From contig CAZEIM010000055.1 in assembly GCA_964512145.1 (NCBI GenBank), positions 1 to 14,816 on the forward strand: 14,816 bases of DNA, written 5' to 3'. The DNA is from CAYOHR01 sp964512145. Its GTDB lineage: Bacteria; Bacteroidota; Bacteroidia; Flavobacteriales_G; JALEGO01. Below, in pieces: positions 13,652 through 14,816 of the stretch (positions within the stretch are counted from its first letter, which is position 1; each line of letters begins with the position of its first letter). The translations under genes and the position numbers were made by a program. The notes below the pieces were generated by a model. It ran no database searches. It saw only the letters and a program-made list of their open reading frames with translations, and was not told the origin of the DNA.

Positions 13652-14017
13652 TTGAAAAAACTACATATTTTACCCACAGAAAATTCACCCGAAATATTAG
13701 TAGATTTAAAAAAATCATATCTCTTAATTAAGGGGAAGTCAGTTCCAGAAAACAGTTTTGAGTTTTACAAACCTGTATTAGAATATATATCAAATGTAAT
13801 AGATCATGGACATCATATTAAATATATTGATATTGACTTACATTATTTCAATTCTAATTCTTCTAAAATTTTTTTAGATATACTATTAAAAATATCTAAG
13901 ACTAATGAAATAAATGAAATTAGATGGTTAATAAATAAAAATGATCAAGAAATGAAAGAAGCTGGAGAAGATTATATGGCAATTTTAGGACTTTCATTTA
14001 AAATAATCGAAAAATAA
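13652..14017 (+). CDS. SiaC family regulatory phosphoprotein (DUF1987)
   Basis: A 121-residue protein of the SiaC/DUF1987 family. In Pseudomonas, SiaC is switched by kinase SiaB and phosphatase SiaA and, when unphosphorylated, activates the diguanylate cyclase SiaD. The family pattern is clear: ILPTENSPEI (6-15), LLIKGKSVPENSFEFYKPVLEY region (24-45) and the phospho-site loop YFNSNSSKIFLDIL (65-78). The residue after the conserved Asn is Ser68, where I recall Thr68 in Pseudomonas. The initiator is a TTG at 13652; no in-frame ATG exists between it and the upstream stop at 13613-13615, and the domain starts within a few residues. It lies 34 bp before trmD on the same strand. None of the kinase, phosphatase or cyclase partners is in the window, so its circuit here is unknown. 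Confidence 0.87.
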   Translation: MKKLHILPTENSPEILVDLKKSYLLIKGKSVPENSFEFYKPVLEYISNVIDHGHHIKYIDIDLHYFNSNSSKIFLDILLKISKTNEINEIRWLINKNDQEMKEAGEDYMAILGLSFKIIEK

Positions 14018-14051
14018 CAAAATATCAACCTATTATTATTATTTTATATAA

Positions 14052-14726
14052 GTGAATATTGACATTATTACAGCTTTACCTAAATTATTAGATGGTGCGT
14101 TTTCTGACTCCATATTAAAAAGAGCAATAGATAATAAATTAGTATCCATTCAAATACATAATATTAGAGATTATACAAATTACAAACACAAACAAATTGA
14201 TGATTATGCATATGGAGGAGAATCTGGGATGGTTTTAATGATTGAACCAATTGCAAATTGTATAGAACTTTTAAAATCTAAAAAAACGTACGATGATATT
14301 ATATATATGTCTCCAGACGGAGAAACATTTAATCAAAAAATAGCCAATACGTATAGTTTAAAAAAAAATTTATTGATCTTATGCGGACATTATAAAGGAG
14401 TTGATCAAAGAGTACGTGATTTATATGTTACAAAGGAAATATCAATAGGTGATTATGTGTTATCTGGAGGTGAGTTAGCTGCTGCTGTATTTTGTGACGC
14501 AATTATACGCTTAATTCCGGGTGTGTTAAATAATATTACTTCCGCCTTAAGTGATTCTTTTCAAGATAATTTATTAGCACCACCTGTTTATACAAGACCT
14601 TATATTTTCAAAGGAATTAAAGTACCCGAAGTATTAACTTCGGGTGACCAAAAAAAAATTGATGAGTGGAAACATAATATGTCATTAAAAATAACTCAAG
14701 AAAAAAGACCTGATTTACTTTTATAA
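14052..14726 (+). CDS. trmD: tRNA (guanine37-N1)-methyltransferase
   Basis: SPOUT methyltransferase that puts a methyl group on N1 of G37 in tRNAs reading CNN codons, preventing frameshifts; uses S-adenosylmethionine. The 224 residues begin IDIITALPKLLDGAFSDS region (3-20); QIDDYAYGGESGMVL (48-62) and the knot with LCGHYKGVDQRV (110-121) and EISIGDYVLSGGELAA (129-144) bind SAM. RLIPGVL (153-159) and Asp168 in LSDSFQDNLL supply the conserved Arg and the probable general base. It ends with the family's EKRPDLLL-type tail. The start is GTG at 14052, consistent with the family N-terminus. Unlike the classic rpsP-rimM-trmD-rplS operon, here it follows SiaC, and none of these partners is adjacent on the left. 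Confidence 0.97.
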   Translation: MNIDIITALPKLLDGAFSDSILKRAIDNKLVSIQIHNIRDYTNYKHKQIDDYAYGGESGMVLMIEPIANCIELLKSKKTYDDIIYMSPDGETFNQKIANTYSLKKNLLILCGHYKGVDQRVRDLYVTKEISIGDYVLSGGELAAAVFCDAIIRLIPGVLNNITSALSDSFQDNLLAPPVYTRPYIFKGIKVPEVLTSGDQKKIDEWKHNMSLKITQEKRPDLLL

Positions 14727-14733
14727 ATTGTTT

Positions 14734-14816
14734 TTACTCTTCATTAATTTCAATCTTTAGAATTTTATCCCCTTGTTTTATTTTATCAATTATATCTATC
14801 CCCTCTACAACTTTAC
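14734..14816 (-). CDS. 3' end of a cyclophilin-type peptidyl-prolyl isomerase (partial)
   Basis: Only the last 26 codons are in the window; the gene continues past the right edge. They read KVVEGIDIIDKIKQGDKILK followed by IEINEE and a stop. The KVVEGxDxxDKIKxGD pattern matches the C-terminal helix and last strand of bacterial cyclophilins, which speed cis-trans isomerisation of proline bonds. Cellular location cannot be judged without the N-terminus. It converges on trmD with a 7-bp gap and no terminator hairpin. Confidence 0.75.
   Translation of the reverse strand, partial: KVVEGIDIIDKIKQGDKILKIEINEE

Noticed and set aside
13614..13718. 35-codon N-terminal extension of the AIM24 frame
   Set aside because: Family similarity starts at the ATG at 13613, and the extension would overlap the divergent SiaC gene; the hydrophobic stretch is an accident of antisense coding DNA.

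Overview
The window is AT-rich chromosomal DNA from a member of the Bacteroidota, most likely Flavobacteriia or a close relative. The evidence is: the ribosomal block rplM-rpsI-rpsB-tsf followed by pyrH-frr; an L13 that opens MDTISYKT; perfect TAnnTTTG promoter -7 boxes; start codons without Shine-Dalgarno sequences; several short lipoproteins of the C-K-K-acidic type; and a thioredoxin reductase with the GVSACAVCDGFF active site. I see no tRNA, rRNA, CRISPR array, insertion sequence, phage gene or integration site. It reads as ordinary core chromosome.

Layout. At the left, on the minus strand, panB (pantothenate synthesis), an RluA-family pseudouridine synthase and a secreted CAP-domain protein overlap end to end. 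A 242-bp intergenic region separates panB from divergent trxB (plus), which shares one base with a lipoprotein of unknown function. Converging on these is a minus-strand chain with overlapping ends: a HerA/YjgR-like ATPase, an endonuclease/exonuclease/phosphatase (EEP) protein and a class III-like PPK2 polyphosphate kinase. Further right on the minus strand lie a small Cys-containing lipoprotein with its own promoter and terminator, a YiiX-like papain-fold hydrolase that is probably a lipoprotein, and a lipocalin-like lipoprotein.

The central block (8558-12468, minus) is the translation cluster. rplM-rpsI-rpsB-tsf ends at a strong terminator, and pyrH-frr follows directly. Right of it are a tiny Asn-rich lipoprotein (plus) with a textbook promoter, an AIM24/TIGR00266 protein (minus), a SiaC-family regulatory phosphoprotein (plus), trmD (plus), and the 3' end of a cyclophilin-type peptidyl-prolyl isomerase (minus, cut by the window edge).

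No convincing new multi-gene system is visible. The points most worth a second look are: three intrinsic terminators placed 15-20 nt before the start codon of the next same-strand gene (HerA-like, YiiX-like, pyrH); the translationally coupled HerA-like/EEP/PPK2 chain; an orphan SiaC with Ser where I recall a phosphorylated Thr; a probably leaderless small lipoprotein gene; and a high share of TTG/GTG starts. Four gene starts are set away from the longest open frame or are non-ATG for reasons given in the entries. Residue positions were counted by hand.
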